64,000 nt of DNA from JADJOM01 sp046327715 (GCA_046327715.1 JAXLXY010000001.1:310001-374000), one strand, 5' to 3'. Shown: positions 8,209-16,877, counted from the first letter of the stretch. Notes: a model not told the origin generated them from the letters alone. Program-made: numbers and translations.

Positions 8209-8621
8209 GCCCGGGTGGCCCGGCGTTCGGTCACCAGGTCGGCGACGCTGGTGTCGCGGAAGAACTCCGAGATGCGCTCGGAGACGCCCTTCCACCGCCG
8301 GTGCGCGGCGCAGGAGTTGTGGTCGCTGCAGGTGGCCCGCCCCATCAGGCAGCTGCGCTTGCCGGTCACGTCGTCGAAGAGTCCCACCACCTCGACGAGC
8401 GGGATCTCCCGGGCGTCCCGCGCCAGGCTGAATCCGCCGAGCTTGCCCCGGGTCGACTCAAGGATGCCGGCCCGGGCCAGTTGGTGCAGCGTTTTCGACA
8501 GGTAGTTCTGGGGTATCCCAAGGGCCTCGGCCAGGCGATAGGCACCCACCGGCTGCCCCCCCGGCTCCTCGGCGATCGTCAGGACCGCCCGCAGCGCGTA
8601 TTCCGCCGTTTGACTCAGCAC
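8205..8621 (-). CDS. Rrf2-family Fe-S transcription regulator (NsrR/IscR-like)
   Basis: The 138-residue regulator begins MLSQTAEYALRAVLTIA, the standard Rrf2 start, followed by a winged helix-turn-helix at about 24-65 (LAEALGIPQNYLSKTLHQL). Three cysteines in a C-x6-C-x5-C arrangement near residues 90-104 are the probable Fe-S ligands, as in NsrR and IscR. Its gene is divergent from the nos cytochrome gene and the intergenic region carries two palindromes. In other bacteria NsrR-type proteins sense nitric oxide. Control of the nos operon and of its own gene is the likely role here, by inference. The start codon is GTG. Confidence 0.88.
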   Translation of the reverse strand: MLSQTAEYALRAVLTIAEEPGGQPVGAYRLAEALGIPQNYLSKTLHQLARAGILESTRGKLGGFSLARDAREIPLVEVVGLFDDVTGKRSCLMGRATCSDHNSCAAHRRWKGVSERISEFFRDTSVADLVTERRATRA

Positions 8622-8672
8622 CCCACCCCCCGCCGGCTCCTTGAAGGTGATTTCATAGACCCAATTCCCATC

Positions 8673-8694
8673 TATTCATGTGAATATCGCGATA
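8673..8694. promoter_or_regulatory. Two abutting palindromes between the rrf2 and nos genes
   Basis: TATTCA-TG-TGAATA (8673-8686) is a perfect 14-bp palindrome, and TATCGCGATA (8685-8694) is a perfect 10-bp palindrome sharing its last two bases. They lie in the 154-bp divergent region between the regulator start (8621) and the nos cytochrome start (8776). This AT-richer patch contrasts with its surroundings. A homodimeric Rrf2 regulator would bind such a site; the assignment is inference. Confidence 0.55.
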
Positions 8695-8775
8695 CTGTGC
8701 CTGCAAGATGGCGCCAGGCGGCGCAGAGATCCCACGGATCTCCATGAAACAGCCTTCATCGCGACGGAGTCCCAG

Positions 8776-9252
8776 ATGCGGCACGCCCTCCCTGCTTCCC
8801 TCCGGCTCGGCACCCTGGCGGTGGCCTTCCTGCTCGGCTGCTCGGGCAAGGCGGACGCCCCCGCCCCGGCCGCGGCGGCGCCCGCCGCCACCCCCGCCGG
8901 CCTGACGCCTTTCCAGCAGGAGCACGGCATCGGCCCGGTGACCGAAGTGGTCACCCTGGGTCCGGTGGATGCGGCGCTGGCGTCCGCCGGCAAGGCCACC
9001 TTCGACTCCAAGTGCTCCGCCTGCCACAAGATGGCCGACAAGTACGTGGGCCCGCCGCTGGGCGACGTCACGGTGCGCCGGTCGCCGGCCTACGTGATGA
9101 ACATGATCCTCAACCCCGAGGGAATGTACGCGAGGCACCCGGCCGCACGGCAGCTGCTCGGCGAGTACATGACCCAGATGCCCAACCTGGCCCTGACCCG
9201 GGACCAGGCGCGGGAAGTCCTGGAGTACCTGCGGACGCAGGCCCCGAAGTGA
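8776..9252 (+). CDS. Lipoprotein monoheme cytochrome c of the nos operon (NosC-like)
   Basis: The 158-residue product has a lipoprotein signal with lipobox LLGC at about residue 17-20, a flexible Ala/Pro linker, and one cytochrome c domain with heme motif CSACH and a probable Met ligand in YMTQMPNL. The C-terminal helix LTRDQAREVLEYLRTQ is typical. It stands directly before nosZ, where clade II nos operons often carry NosC-type cytochromes, so it probably feeds electrons to N2O reductase at the periplasmic face. The ATG at 8776 is chosen because it begins the signal peptide; an upstream in-frame ATG at 8680 overlaps the operator palindromes. Confidence 0.8.
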   Translation: MRHALPASLRLGTLAVAFLLGCSGKADAPAPAAAAPAATPAGLTPFQQEHGIGPVTEVVTLGPVDAALASAGKATFDSKCSACHKMADKYVGPPLGDVTVRRSPAYVMNMILNPEGMYARHPAARQLLGEYMTQMPNLALTRDQAREVLEYLRTQAPK

Positions 9253-9304
9253 TCCGCCAGTGGACCGCGTTGGTCCGACCAGCATGAACCAGGAGACTCT
9301 CACG

Positions 9305-11263
9305 ATGCGCGCACTCCCGTTCCTCCGCCGTTCCTCGCTCGGTGCCGCCCTGGCCGTCGCCGCCGTGGCCGCCGCCTGCGCCAGGCCGGCCGCGCAGGCC
9401 GGCGGCACCGGTGACGCGGCCAGCCGCGTCTACGTCCCCCCGGGGCAGTACGACGAGTTCTACATGTTCGCCTCCGGGGGATTCTCGGGGCAGCTGGCCG
9501 TCTATGGGCTCCCCTCCGGGCGCCTGCTCCGGGTGATCCCGGTCTTCTCGCAGGACGGCGAAAAGGCCTACGGCTACAGTGAGCAGAGCAAGCCGATGCT
9601 GCAGACCAGCTACGGCTTCGTGCCGTGGGACGATGCCCACCACCCCTCGCTGTCGAAGACCGACGCCCTGAACGACGGCCGGTGGATCTTCATCAACGGC
9701 AACAACACGCCCCGGGTGGCCCGGATCGACCTGGCCGAGATGAACACCAAGGAGATCATCGAGATCCCGAACGCGGCGGGCAACCACGCCTCGCCCTTCG
9801 TCACCCAGGGCACCGAGTACGTGGTGGCCGCCACGCGCTTCAGCGTGCCGACCCCGCAGCGCGACGTCCCGATCGCGAGCTACAAGGAGAACTTCGGTGG
9901 CCAGATCTCCTTCATCGCGGTGGATCCGAAGACCGGCAAGATGACCCTGGCCTTCCAGATCCACATGCCGGGCTTCGACTATGACCTCGCCCGGCCGGGC
10001 AAGGGGCCGTCCCACGGGTGGGCATTCTTCACCTCCTACAACAGCGAGCAGGCGAACACGCTCAAGGAGCGGAACGCCTCGCAGAACGACAAGGACTTCA
10101 TCGCGGCGGTGAACTGGAAGGTGGCCGAGCAGTGCGTGGCACAGGGCAAGGCGAAGAGCTGGCCCACCCGCTACGCCCACAACTGGGTCGACGCGGCGGA
10201 CGTGGCGCACTCCGAGATGCTCACGGGCTCGAAGGTGCTCGAGCCGTCGGACTGCCCGGGGATGGTGTACTACCTGCCGACTCCGAAGTCGCCCCACGGC
10301 GTGGACGTGGACCCGACCGGCGAGTTCATCTCCGCCGGCGGCAAGCTCGCCACGGTGATCCCGGTGTTCGGCTATAGCAGCATGGCCAAGGCCATCGCCG
10401 ACCAGGCCGTGGACCGCGAGATCGGCGGGATCCCGGTGCTCAAGTACGAGGCGGTGATCGCCTGCGAGGTGAAGGAGCCGGGCCTGGGCCCGCTCCACAC
10501 CGAGTTCGACGACAAGGGCAATGCCTACACCTCGATGTTCGTCTCGTCCGAGATCGTGAAGTGGCGGGTCAAGGACTGCGCGGTCCTGGACCGCATCCCG
10601 ACCTACTATGCGATCGGCCACCTGCTGGTCCCGGGGGGCGACACCCGGAAGCCGGACGGCAAGTACGTGATCGCCCTGAACAAGATCACCAAGGACCGCT
10701 ACCTGCCCACCGGGCCGGAGCTCGCCCAGTCGGCACAGCTCATCGACATCTCGGGCGACAAGATGCAGCTGCTGCTCGACTTCCCGACGATCGGCGAGCC
10801 GCACTACGCCCAGGCGATCGCCGCCTCGGCGATCCGTGACCGCCAGATCCGGACCTTCCCGCTGGCGGAGAACAAGGACCCGTTCGCGACCCGGCAGGAG
10901 AAGGATGCGCGGGTGGAGCGGAAGGGGAACGTGGTGCACGTCTACATGACCGCGATCCGCAGCCACTTCATGCCCGACAACATCGAGGGCATCGAGGTGG
11001 GCGACAGCGTGTACTTCCACGTGACCAACCTCGAGCAGGACTGGGACGTCCCCCATGGCTTCGCGGTCACCGGGGCCAACAACTCCGAGCTGCTGGTGAT
11101 GCCGGGCCAGACGCGGACCCTCGCGTGGGTGCCCCAGCGGCCGGGGGTGCTCCCCTTCTACTGCACCGACTTCTGCTCGGCGCTGCACCAGGAGATGCAG
11201 GGGTACATCCGCATCTCCGCCCGGGGAGCGGGCGTTCCGCTCACCTTCAATACCTCGAAGTGA
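9305..11263 (+). CDS. nosZ: Nitrous oxide reductase, clade II (Sec-dependent) NosZ
   Basis: The 652-residue enzyme reduces N2O to N2 in the periplasm. The N-terminus is a Sec-type signal peptide without a twin-arginine motif, marking clade II. A seven-bladed beta-propeller with the CuZ ligands follows (DDAHH near residue 112 and later His residues). The C-terminal cupredoxin domain has the CuA site with Cys620, Cys624, His628 and Met631 in CTDFCSALHQEM. ATG 9305 is preferred because it has AGGAG upstream and starts the signal sequence. The segment VAAACA could act as a lipobox. The gene lies between nosC-like and nosB-like genes. Confidence 0.96.
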   Translation: MRALPFLRRSSLGAALAVAAVAAACARPAAQAGGTGDAASRVYVPPGQYDEFYMFASGGFSGQLAVYGLPSGRLLRVIPVFSQDGEKAYGYSEQSKPMLQTSYGFVPWDDAHHPSLSKTDALNDGRWIFINGNNTPRVARIDLAEMNTKEIIEIPNAAGNHASPFVTQGTEYVVAATRFSVPTPQRDVPIASYKENFGGQISFIAVDPKTGKMTLAFQIHMPGFDYDLARPGKGPSHGWAFFTSYNSEQANTLKERNASQNDKDFIAAVNWKVAEQCVAQGKAKSWPTRYAHNWVDAADVAHSEMLTGSKVLEPSDCPGMVYYLPTPKSPHGVDVDPTGEFISAGGKLATVIPVFGYSSMAKAIADQAVDREIGGIPVLKYEAVIACEVKEPGLGPLHTEFDDKGNAYTSMFVSSEIVKWRVKDCAVLDRIPTYYAIGHLLVPGGDTRKPDGKYVIALNKITKDRYLPTGPELAQSAQLIDISGDKMQLLLDFPTIGEPHYAQAIAASAIRDRQIRTFPLAENKDPFATRQEKDARVERKGNVVHVYMTAIRSHFMPDNIEGIEVGDSVYFHVTNLEQDWDVPHGFAVTGANNSELLVMPGQTRTLAWVPQRPGVLPFYCTDFCSALHQEMQGYIRISARGAGVPLTFNTSK

Positions 11264-11275
11264 CGCCCTCCGGCA

Positions 11276-11300
11276 GGCCCGGGGCCTCGTGCCCCGGGCC
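11276..11300 (+). terminator. Hairpin between nosZ and nosB
   Basis: A perfect 10-bp stem (11276-11285 with 11291-11300) with loop CTCGT sits 13 bases after the nosZ stop and 22 bases before the nosB-like start. No T-tract follows. It may act as a partial terminator or protect the nosZ mRNA, giving more NosZ than accessory proteins. Confidence 0.5.
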
Positions 11301-11321
11301 GGCCACCGGGCAGGATGACCC

Positions 11322-11936
11322 ATGGCACGCACATCCCGACTCTGGCTCGCCGCCGCCGCCCTCTCGCTGGCGCTGGTCTACTGGCTGCCGCTGTGGCACA
11401 TCGGCCTCCAGGCCCCCCAGTACCCCGAGGGACTCGGGCTCTACATCGCCGTCAACCGGATCGTGGGGGAGAAGCCGCAGGACCTCGAGAGCATCAACAA
11501 CCTCAACCATTACATCGGCATGAAGCGCATCACCCCTGCCGACATCCCCGAACTGCGCTACATGCCCTGGCTGGTCGCGGGCCTGATCGGCGTGGGGCTG
11601 CTGGCGGCGCTGACCGGGAAGCGGGCACTGCTCCATACCTGGGTGGGCCTCTTTCTCGCCGGCGCCCTCGCCGGCCTCGCCGACTTCTATCGTTGGGGCT
11701 ACGATTACGGGCACAACCTCGACCCGGAAGCGATCATCAAGATCCCGGGGATGACCTACCAGCCGCCCCTCATCGGCGCCAAGCAGCTGCTCAACTTCTA
11801 CGCCACCTCGTGGCCGGCCTCCGGCGGGCTGGTGCTAATCGGGGCCATCATCGTGGGCCTCGTCCTCGTGGTGCGCGAGTACCGCGGCGCCCGGCGCGGG
11901 CGGTCCCTGCCCCACCCCGTGACGGCCGTCGCCTGA
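11322..11936 (+). CDS. nosB: NosB-like integral membrane protein
   Basis: The 204-residue protein has about four membrane spans and a soluble segment between the first and second (about residues 25-85) that contains LESINNLNHYIGMKRI. The position directly after a clade II nosZ is where nosB is found in organisms such as Wolinella, and the overall architecture fits. NosB is specific to clade II clusters and its biochemical role is not established. The stop overlaps the nosL start (TGATG-type overlap). The name depends mostly on context and architecture. Confidence 0.62.
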   Translation: MARTSRLWLAAAALSLALVYWLPLWHIGLQAPQYPEGLGLYIAVNRIVGEKPQDLESINNLNHYIGMKRITPADIPELRYMPWLVAGLIGVGLLAALTGKRALLHTWVGLFLAGALAGLADFYRWGYDYGHNLDPEAIIKIPGMTYQPPLIGAKQLLNFYATSWPASGGLVLIGAIIVGLVLVVREYRGARRGRSLPHPVTAVA

Positions 11937-12403
11937 TGCGGATGCCGCCCGCCCGCCGGCGCGCCGGGGCGTTCGGCGGCTTGCTCCTCGGGCTGCTGGC
12001 CGCGGCCTGTGGCCCCCGCGGGCCCCGGCCGCTGGCGCTTGGCCAGGAGCCGTGCGCCCACTGTCACATGACGATCATGCAGGAGCGGTATGCCGCGGAA
12101 GCCATCCTGCCGACGGGCAAGACCTTCGTCTTCGATGACGTGGGCTGCCTGACCACCTGGCTGGCGACGACGGACGAACGGCCCGCCTCGGTCTGGGTCT
12201 GGAGCGCCATCCCGGGCGAGGGCTGGGTGCCGGCGGCGGAGGCGGTGTACATCCACAGCGACAGCCTCCGCACCCCGATGGGCGGGAACCTCGCCGCGGC
12301 GCGGCCCGGCGCGGGTGCCGACAGCCTGCGGGCCGCCCTCGGGGGCACCCTGCGGCGCTGGACCGACCTCCGGGCCCCTGACCTTCCACCGCCGGCATCC
12401 TGA
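11936..12403 (+). CDS. nosL: NosL copper-binding lipoprotein
   Basis: The 155-residue lipoprotein has a signal peptide with lipobox LAAAC near residue 22-26. It carries the NosL metal motif CAHCHMTIMQERYAAE near residues 40-55, where Cys and Met residues bind Cu(I), and then FDDVGCLTTWL typical of NosL. It delivers copper for NosZ CuZ assembly at the outer face of the inner membrane. It overlaps nosB at its start and nosD at its end by one base each, so translation is coupled. Confidence 0.9.
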   Translation: MRMPPARRRAGAFGGLLLGLLAAACGPRGPRPLALGQEPCAHCHMTIMQERYAAEAILPTGKTFVFDDVGCLTTWLATTDERPASVWVWSAIPGEGWVPAAEAVYIHSDSLRTPMGGNLAAARPGAGADSLRAALGGTLRRWTDLRAPDLPPPAS

Positions 12404-13623
12404 TGCTGCTCCTCGCGGTCACCCTCGCCGCGCTCGTCCAGCGTACCTACGTCGTGGATCCCGCCGGGCCCCTGCCCACCGTCCGCGCGGCCCTGGCCAT
12501 GGCCGGCGACGGGGACACCATCGTCATCCGCCCAGGCACCTACCGGGAGCCGGAGCTCCTGGTGACCCGCCGCCTCACCCTCCGGGGAGAGGGCTGGCCG
12601 GTGCTCGTCGGTGGTGATCACCAGATCCTCACCGTGACCGCGGACAGCGTAACGATCTCTGGGCTCGTGCTGCGTGACGTCTCGCCGAGCGCCACCGATG
12701 ACCGCGCGGCCATCAAGGTCCGGGAGGCCCACGGCTGCCGGCTGGAGAACAACACGCTGCTCGACACGTTCTTCGGCATCTACCTGTCCGGGGTCACCGG
12801 GTGCGTGGTGCGGGGCAACCGGGTGCGCGGCCATGGCGGAAGCGAGGCGCTCACCGGCAACGCGATCCACTCCTGGAGCTCGAGCGGGCTCGTGATCGAG
12901 GACAACGTGGTCCGGGGGCACCGCGACGGGATCTACTTCGAGTTCACCAGCGACGCCATCGTGCGCAGGAACACCAGCACCGGACAGCTGCGGTACGGCC
13001 TCCACTTCATGTTCTCGAACGGATGCCGCTACGAGGGCAACACATTCGACGGCAACGGTGCCGGCGTGGCGGTGATGTACAGCCACCACGTGACGATGAC
13101 CGGCAACACCTTCCGTCGCAGCTGGGGAAGCGCGGCGTATGGCCTGCTCCTCAAGGAGATCAGCGACAGCCGGATCGAGCGCAACGTCTTCGACCACAAC
13201 ACCATCGGGCTGTTCGCCGAGGGCACGAACCGGGTGGGGGTGCGCGGCAACGAGTTCCTCGGCAACGGCTGGGGCGTGCAGGTGCTGGCCGACGCGCAGG
13301 AGACGCGGTTCGAACGGAACCGTTTCCAGGGCAACTCCTTCGACGTGAGCACCAACAGCGTGCACGCGGCCAGCGCGTTCCGCGAGAACGCCTGGGACCG
13401 CTACACCGGGTACGACCTCGACCGTGATGGCTACGGCGATGTGCCCTTCGCGCCGGTCCGGCTCTTTGCGGTGGTGGTGCAGCAGCACGAGCCCGCACTC
13501 ATCCTGCTGCGCAGCTTCTTCGTCTCGCTGCTCGACGCGGCGGAGCGGGTGGCCCCGGTACTCACCCCCCGCACCATGGAGGACCCCCGCCCGATGATGC
13601 GGTGGAGGGCAGCGGCCCCATGA
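12403..13623 (+). CDS. nosD: NosD periplasmic right-handed beta-helix protein
   Basis: The 406-residue protein has a short signal peptide followed by a long run of parallel beta-helix (CASH/NosD) rungs, for example NNTLLDTFFGIYLSGVTGC and later GNTFRRSWGSAAYGLLLK. The family copper-site-assembly protein NosD acts in the periplasm with the NosFY ABC transporter to mature CuZ. The final segment (DRDGYGDVPFAPV) is the usual NosD C-terminus. The gene overlaps nosL by one base and nosF by 4 bases. Confidence 0.94.
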   Translation: MLLLAVTLAALVQRTYVVDPAGPLPTVRAALAMAGDGDTIVIRPGTYREPELLVTRRLTLRGEGWPVLVGGDHQILTVTADSVTISGLVLRDVSPSATDDRAAIKVREAHGCRLENNTLLDTFFGIYLSGVTGCVVRGNRVRGHGGSEALTGNAIHSWSSSGLVIEDNVVRGHRDGIYFEFTSDAIVRRNTSTGQLRYGLHFMFSNGCRYEGNTFDGNGAGVAVMYSHHVTMTGNTFRRSWGSAAYGLLLKEISDSRIERNVFDHNTIGLFAEGTNRVGVRGNEFLGNGWGVQVLADAQETRFERNRFQGNSFDVSTNSVHAASAFRENAWDRYTGYDLDRDGYGDVPFAPVRLFAVVVQQHEPALILLRSFFVSLLDAAERVAPVLTPRTMEDPRPMMRWRAAAP

Positions 13624-14336
13624 GTGCCGTCACCGCCCGCGGGATCACCAAGCGCTTTGGACGCCTCGAGGTGCTCAAGGGCGTGGACCTCACCGTCCCC
13701 GCGGGACGCATCACGGGCCTCGTCGGGCCCAACGCCGCCGGCAAGAGCACCCTGATCAAGGCGATCCTGGGCCTGGTGCGGCCGGACGCCGGCGTGCTCG
13801 AGGTGCTCGGCCAGGCCGTCAACGGGGACGAACGGTACCGGACGCGGATCGGGTACATGCCGCAGTCAGCGCGCTTTCCCGAGAACCTGACCGGCACCGA
13901 GGTGCTCGCGATGGTGCGGGACCTCCGGGGCCGCACGGCGGCCCAGGACGACGGCCTGCTGGCTCGCTTTGCACTGGGCACCGAGCTGGGGAAACCGGTC
14001 CGGACCCTGTCGGGCGGCACCCGGCAGAAGCTCTCGGCCGCGGTGGCGTTCCTGTTCCGGCCCGACCTCCTGATCCTGGATGAACCCACCGCCGGCCTCG
14101 ACCCGGTGTCGAGCGGCATCTTCAAGGAAGCGCTCGGGGAGGCCCGGGAGCGGGGCGTCTCGGTCCTGCTGGCCACGCACACCCTGAGCGAGCTGGAGGC
14201 CCTGGCCGACGACATCGTCTTCCTGCTCGATGGCCGGGTCTGCTTCCACGGGCCGATCGCCGACCTGATGGCGCGCACCGGCTTCGCCAACCTGGAGCGG
14301 GCGGTGGCCGCCCTCATGCTGCGGGGGCCGGCGTGA
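13620..14336 (+). CDS. nosF: NosF ABC transporter ATPase
   Basis: The 238-residue ATPase has Walker A GPNAAGKST (about residues 35-43), signature LSGGTRQK, Walker B LLILDEPTAGLDP and H-loop ATHTLSE. It pairs with the NosY permease to energise NosZ copper-site maturation. The ATG at 13620 overlaps the nosD stop by 4 bases and fits the family start (MSAVTARGITKRFG); a start 18 bases upstream is less likely. The stop overlaps the GTG of nosY by 4 bases. Confidence 0.95.
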   Translation: MSAVTARGITKRFGRLEVLKGVDLTVPAGRITGLVGPNAAGKSTLIKAILGLVRPDAGVLEVLGQAVNGDERYRTRIGYMPQSARFPENLTGTEVLAMVRDLRGRTAAQDDGLLARFALGTELGKPVRTLSGGTRQKLSAAVAFLFRPDLLILDEPTAGLDPVSSGIFKEALGEARERGVSVLLATHTLSELEALADDIVFLLDGRVCFHGPIADLMARTGFANLERAVAALMLRGPA

Positions 14337-15124
14337 GGACGGCGCGGAAGATCCTGGGCTACCAGCTGCGCGACATCGCGCGGAATCGCTGGGTGCTGGG
14401 CTATGCGGGCCTGCTGCTGCTGCTCACCGAGGCCCTGTTCCAGCTGGGAGGGGATGCCGGGCGGGTGGTGCTGTCGCTGCTCAACCTGGTGCTGATCCTG
14501 GTGCCGCTGGTGGCGCTGGTCTTTGGCACCCTCTACCTCTATTCGGCCCGGGAGTTCATCGAGCTGCTGCTGGCCCAGCCGGTGGGACGCGGGGCGATGT
14601 TCGCCGGGTTGTGGGGCGGGCTGGCGCTGCCCCTGTCCGGGGCGCTGCTGACCGGCGTGGGCCTGCCGTTCCTCTTCCACCTGGGGGATGGCGGGGCGCC
14701 GCTCCGGCCGGCGCTGGTGCTGCTGGGCACCGGGGTGCTGCTCACCCTGGCCTTCACGGCCATCGCCTTCCTGATCGCGCTCCGCTGGGAGGACCGTGCC
14801 CGCGGCTTCGGGGTGGCCCTCCTCACCTGGCTGGGCTGCGCGGTGCTCTATGATGGGGTGGTGCTGCTGGTGGTGACGGTGTTCAGCCGGTGGCCGCTGG
14901 AGACGCCGCTCCTGGTGCTCACCCTGCTCAACCCGCTCGACCTCGGGCGGGTGCTCCTGCTGCTCGACTTCGACGTGGCGGCCCTGCTGGGCTACACCGG
15001 CGCCGTCTTCCAGCGCTTCCTCGGCACCTCGCTCGGGCTCGGCGTGGCCACCGGGGCGCTGCTCCTGTGGACCGCGGTGCCGCTCGCCTTCGGGGTGCGG
15101 CGCTTCCGGCGCCGCGACTTCTAG
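14333..15124 (+). CDS. nosY: NosY ABC transporter permease
   Basis: The 263-residue membrane protein starts with GTG, overlapping nosF by 4 bases. It has about six membrane spans and the NosY features RKILGYQLRDIARNRWVL at the N-terminus and LYSAREFIELLLAQPV after the second span. It forms the transmembrane part of NosFY. It is the last gene of the nos operon and converges with the ABC-2 permease gene, only 11 bases separating the two stops. Confidence 0.94.
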   Translation: MRTARKILGYQLRDIARNRWVLGYAGLLLLLTEALFQLGGDAGRVVLSLLNLVLILVPLVALVFGTLYLYSAREFIELLLAQPVGRGAMFAGLWGGLALPLSGALLTGVGLPFLFHLGDGGAPLRPALVLLGTGVLLTLAFTAIAFLIALRWEDRARGFGVALLTWLGCAVLYDGVVLLVVTVFSRWPLETPLLVLTLLNPLDLGRVLLLLDFDVAALLGYTGAVFQRFLGTSLGLGVATGALLLWTAVPLAFGVRRFRRRDF

Positions 15125-15135
15125 TCCCCGCCCGC

Positions 15136-15933
15136 CTAGCTGATCGTCCGGCGCACGAAGGCCCGGACCCCCACCGCCCCGAGCGTGAGCGTCGCCACGG
15201 TCAGTGCGCCGAGGAAGGCCCATGGCGGCATGTGGGGCAGCTCCGGCGTCAGCGCGGCGCGCAGGCCCTCGCTCATGTACACCAGCGGGTTGACCAGGAC
15301 CGCCACCTGCAGCCACCGGAGGGGATGGAGCACCGCCCAGGGATAGTAGACGCAGCCCAGAAAGGTGATCGGCACCACCACCACGGCGAACATCAGCCCG
15401 ATCTGCTGCGGCCGGACGATGGTCCCCAGCGCCAGGCCGAGGGCCCCGGCCGTGAGGCTCGCGAGCACCACCACCGCCACCAGCAGCGGCCAGCTGGCCA
15501 CGTGCAGCTCGACGGGCGTGGCGGGGATGAACGCCACCAGCGGGAAGACCACGAGTCCTGCGATGATGCCCTGCAGGGCGCCCATGACGAGTTTCTGGAT
15601 CGCGACGAGTTCCACCGGCACCGGGGCGAGGACCCGGTCCTCGATCTCGCGGGTGGCGCCCAGTTCCATCGACAGGGGCAGCGCCACGCTCGAGATGCCG
15701 GTGAAGACCATCCCCACCGCCACCAGGCCGGGCACCACCACGGTGGCGTAGCTCACGCCTGCCGGTCCGCCCTGGAAGCCCTGCCCGATGTGGGGGAAGA
15801 CGTAGGTGAACACGAAGACGAACAGCAGCGGGTTCATCACGGTCCGCGTCATGAGCGGCAGGAAGCCGCGGCGCAGCACCCGGAGGTCGCGCAGCACCAT
15901 CCCCCAGAGGGGCCGCAGGTAGCCGTCAGTCAC
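15136..15933 (-). CDS. ABC-2 type exporter permease (DrrB/NodJ-like)
   Basis: The 265-residue protein has six membrane spans and the ABC-2 permease pattern, with REIEDRVLAPVPVELVAIQK in the cytoplasmic loop before the third span. The start is GTG at 15933, overlapping the end of the ATPase gene by 8 bases. The two form one exporter. DrrAB- and NodIJ-type systems export drugs, polysaccharides or lipooligosaccharides; the substrate here is unknown. The upstream DUF1611 gene on the same strand may belong to the same transcript. Confidence 0.86.
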   Translation of the reverse strand: MTDGYLRPLWGMVLRDLRVLRRGFLPLMTRTVMNPLLFVFVFTYVFPHIGQGFQGGPAGVSYATVVVPGLVAVGMVFTGISSVALPLSMELGATREIEDRVLAPVPVELVAIQKLVMGALQGIIAGLVVFPLVAFIPATPVELHVASWPLLVAVVVLASLTAGALGLALGTIVRPQQIGLMFAVVVVPITFLGCVYYPWAVLHPLRWLQVAVLVNPLVYMSEGLRAALTPELPHMPPWAFLGALTVATLTLGAVGVRAFVRRTIS

Positions 15934-16867
15934 GGAGCTCCCGTCCCGTCAGCTGGATGAACACGGTCTCGAGGGTGGGATCGTGGATCGCGACGTCGCG
16001 CAACCCGGCCGGCACGGCGAGCTCGACCAACCGGGGGAGGAGCCCCTCGCGCGAGGCGGCGAGCACCCGGTAGCCGGCGGCGGTCGGGTGCACCTCGCGC
16101 ACCGTGGGGAGCGCGGCCAGCGCCGCGCGGAGCGCCTCCCCGGGCCGCTCCACCTCGAGCTCGACCACCGTGGCCGCGCTCACCCGCTGCTTGAGCTCGG
16201 CCGGGGTGCCGGTCACCAGGATGCGCCCGTGATCCATGATGGCCAGGCGGTCGCTCAGGCGATCGGCCTCCTCCATGTAGTGGGTGGTGAGGAGGACCGT
16301 GATGCCGGCGGCCTTGAGGCCGCGGACCAGCTCCCAGAGCGCCAGCCGGCTCTGCGGGTCGAGGCCCGCCGTCGGCTCATCGAGGAACAGCATCGCCGGG
16401 CGGTGCGCGATGGCCCGCGCGATCTGGACCCGCTGCGCGAGCCCCCCCGACAGGCTCAGCGCCATGCTCGCGCCGCGGTCCGCCAGCCGGAACTGTTCCA
16501 GCAGCTCCGCGGTGCGTTGCCTGGCCTCCGCCCCGGAAAAGCCGAAGTAGCGGCAGTGGTAGTAGAGGTTCTCGTGGACGGTGCAGGCGCGGTCGAGGGT
16601 GTTGTACTGGGGGACCACCCCGATGGACCGCTTGATGGCTGCGCCGTGCGCCGTGACCTCGCGCCCGCCGACCAGCACCCGGCCGGCCCCGGGACGGACC
16701 CGGGTGGTGCAGATCCCGACGGTGGTGGTCTTGCCCGCGCCGTTCGGCCCGAGGAGGGCGAAGATCTCGCCGGGGGCCACCTCGAGGTCGATCCCCGCCA
16801 CCGCCTCGATCGGGGGCGGGCCGGGAAAGGTCTTGCGGAGTCCTTCGATCCGCAGCGCCGGGGTCAC
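15926..16867 (-). CDS. ABC-2 exporter ATPase (DrrA/NodI-like)
   Basis: The 313-residue ATPase has Walker A GPNGAGKTT, a Q-loop, signature LSGGLAQRVQIA, Walker B MLFLDEPTAGLDP and switch His in TTHYMEEADRLSD. A C-terminal extension of about 80 residues follows, as in DrrA/CcmA-type exporters. The GTG start at 16867 is preferred: GGAGG lies 3 bases upstream and the coding pattern VTPALRIEGLRKTF fits. A TTG start at 16897 would overlap the preceding gene by 20 bases. It is co-transcribed with the permease. Confidence 0.88.
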   Translation of the reverse strand: MTPALRIEGLRKTFPGPPPIEAVAGIDLEVAPGEIFALLGPNGAGKTTTVGICTTRVRPGAGRVLVGGREVTAHGAAIKRSIGVVPQYNTLDRACTVHENLYYHCRYFGFSGAEARQRTAELLEQFRLADRGASMALSLSGGLAQRVQIARAIAHRPAMLFLDEPTAGLDPQSRLALWELVRGLKAAGITVLLTTHYMEEADRLSDRLAIMDHGRILVTGTPAELKQRVSAATVVELEVERPGEALRAALAALPTVREVHPTAAGYRVLAASREGLLPRLVELAVPAGLRDVAIHDPTLETVFIQLTGRELRD

Positions 16868-16877
16868 GCGCCTCCGC

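Noticed and set aside
9110..11332. A 740-codon minus-strand frame opposite nosZ
   Set aside because: It is an antisense shadow of a strongly conserved gene and shows no protein family.
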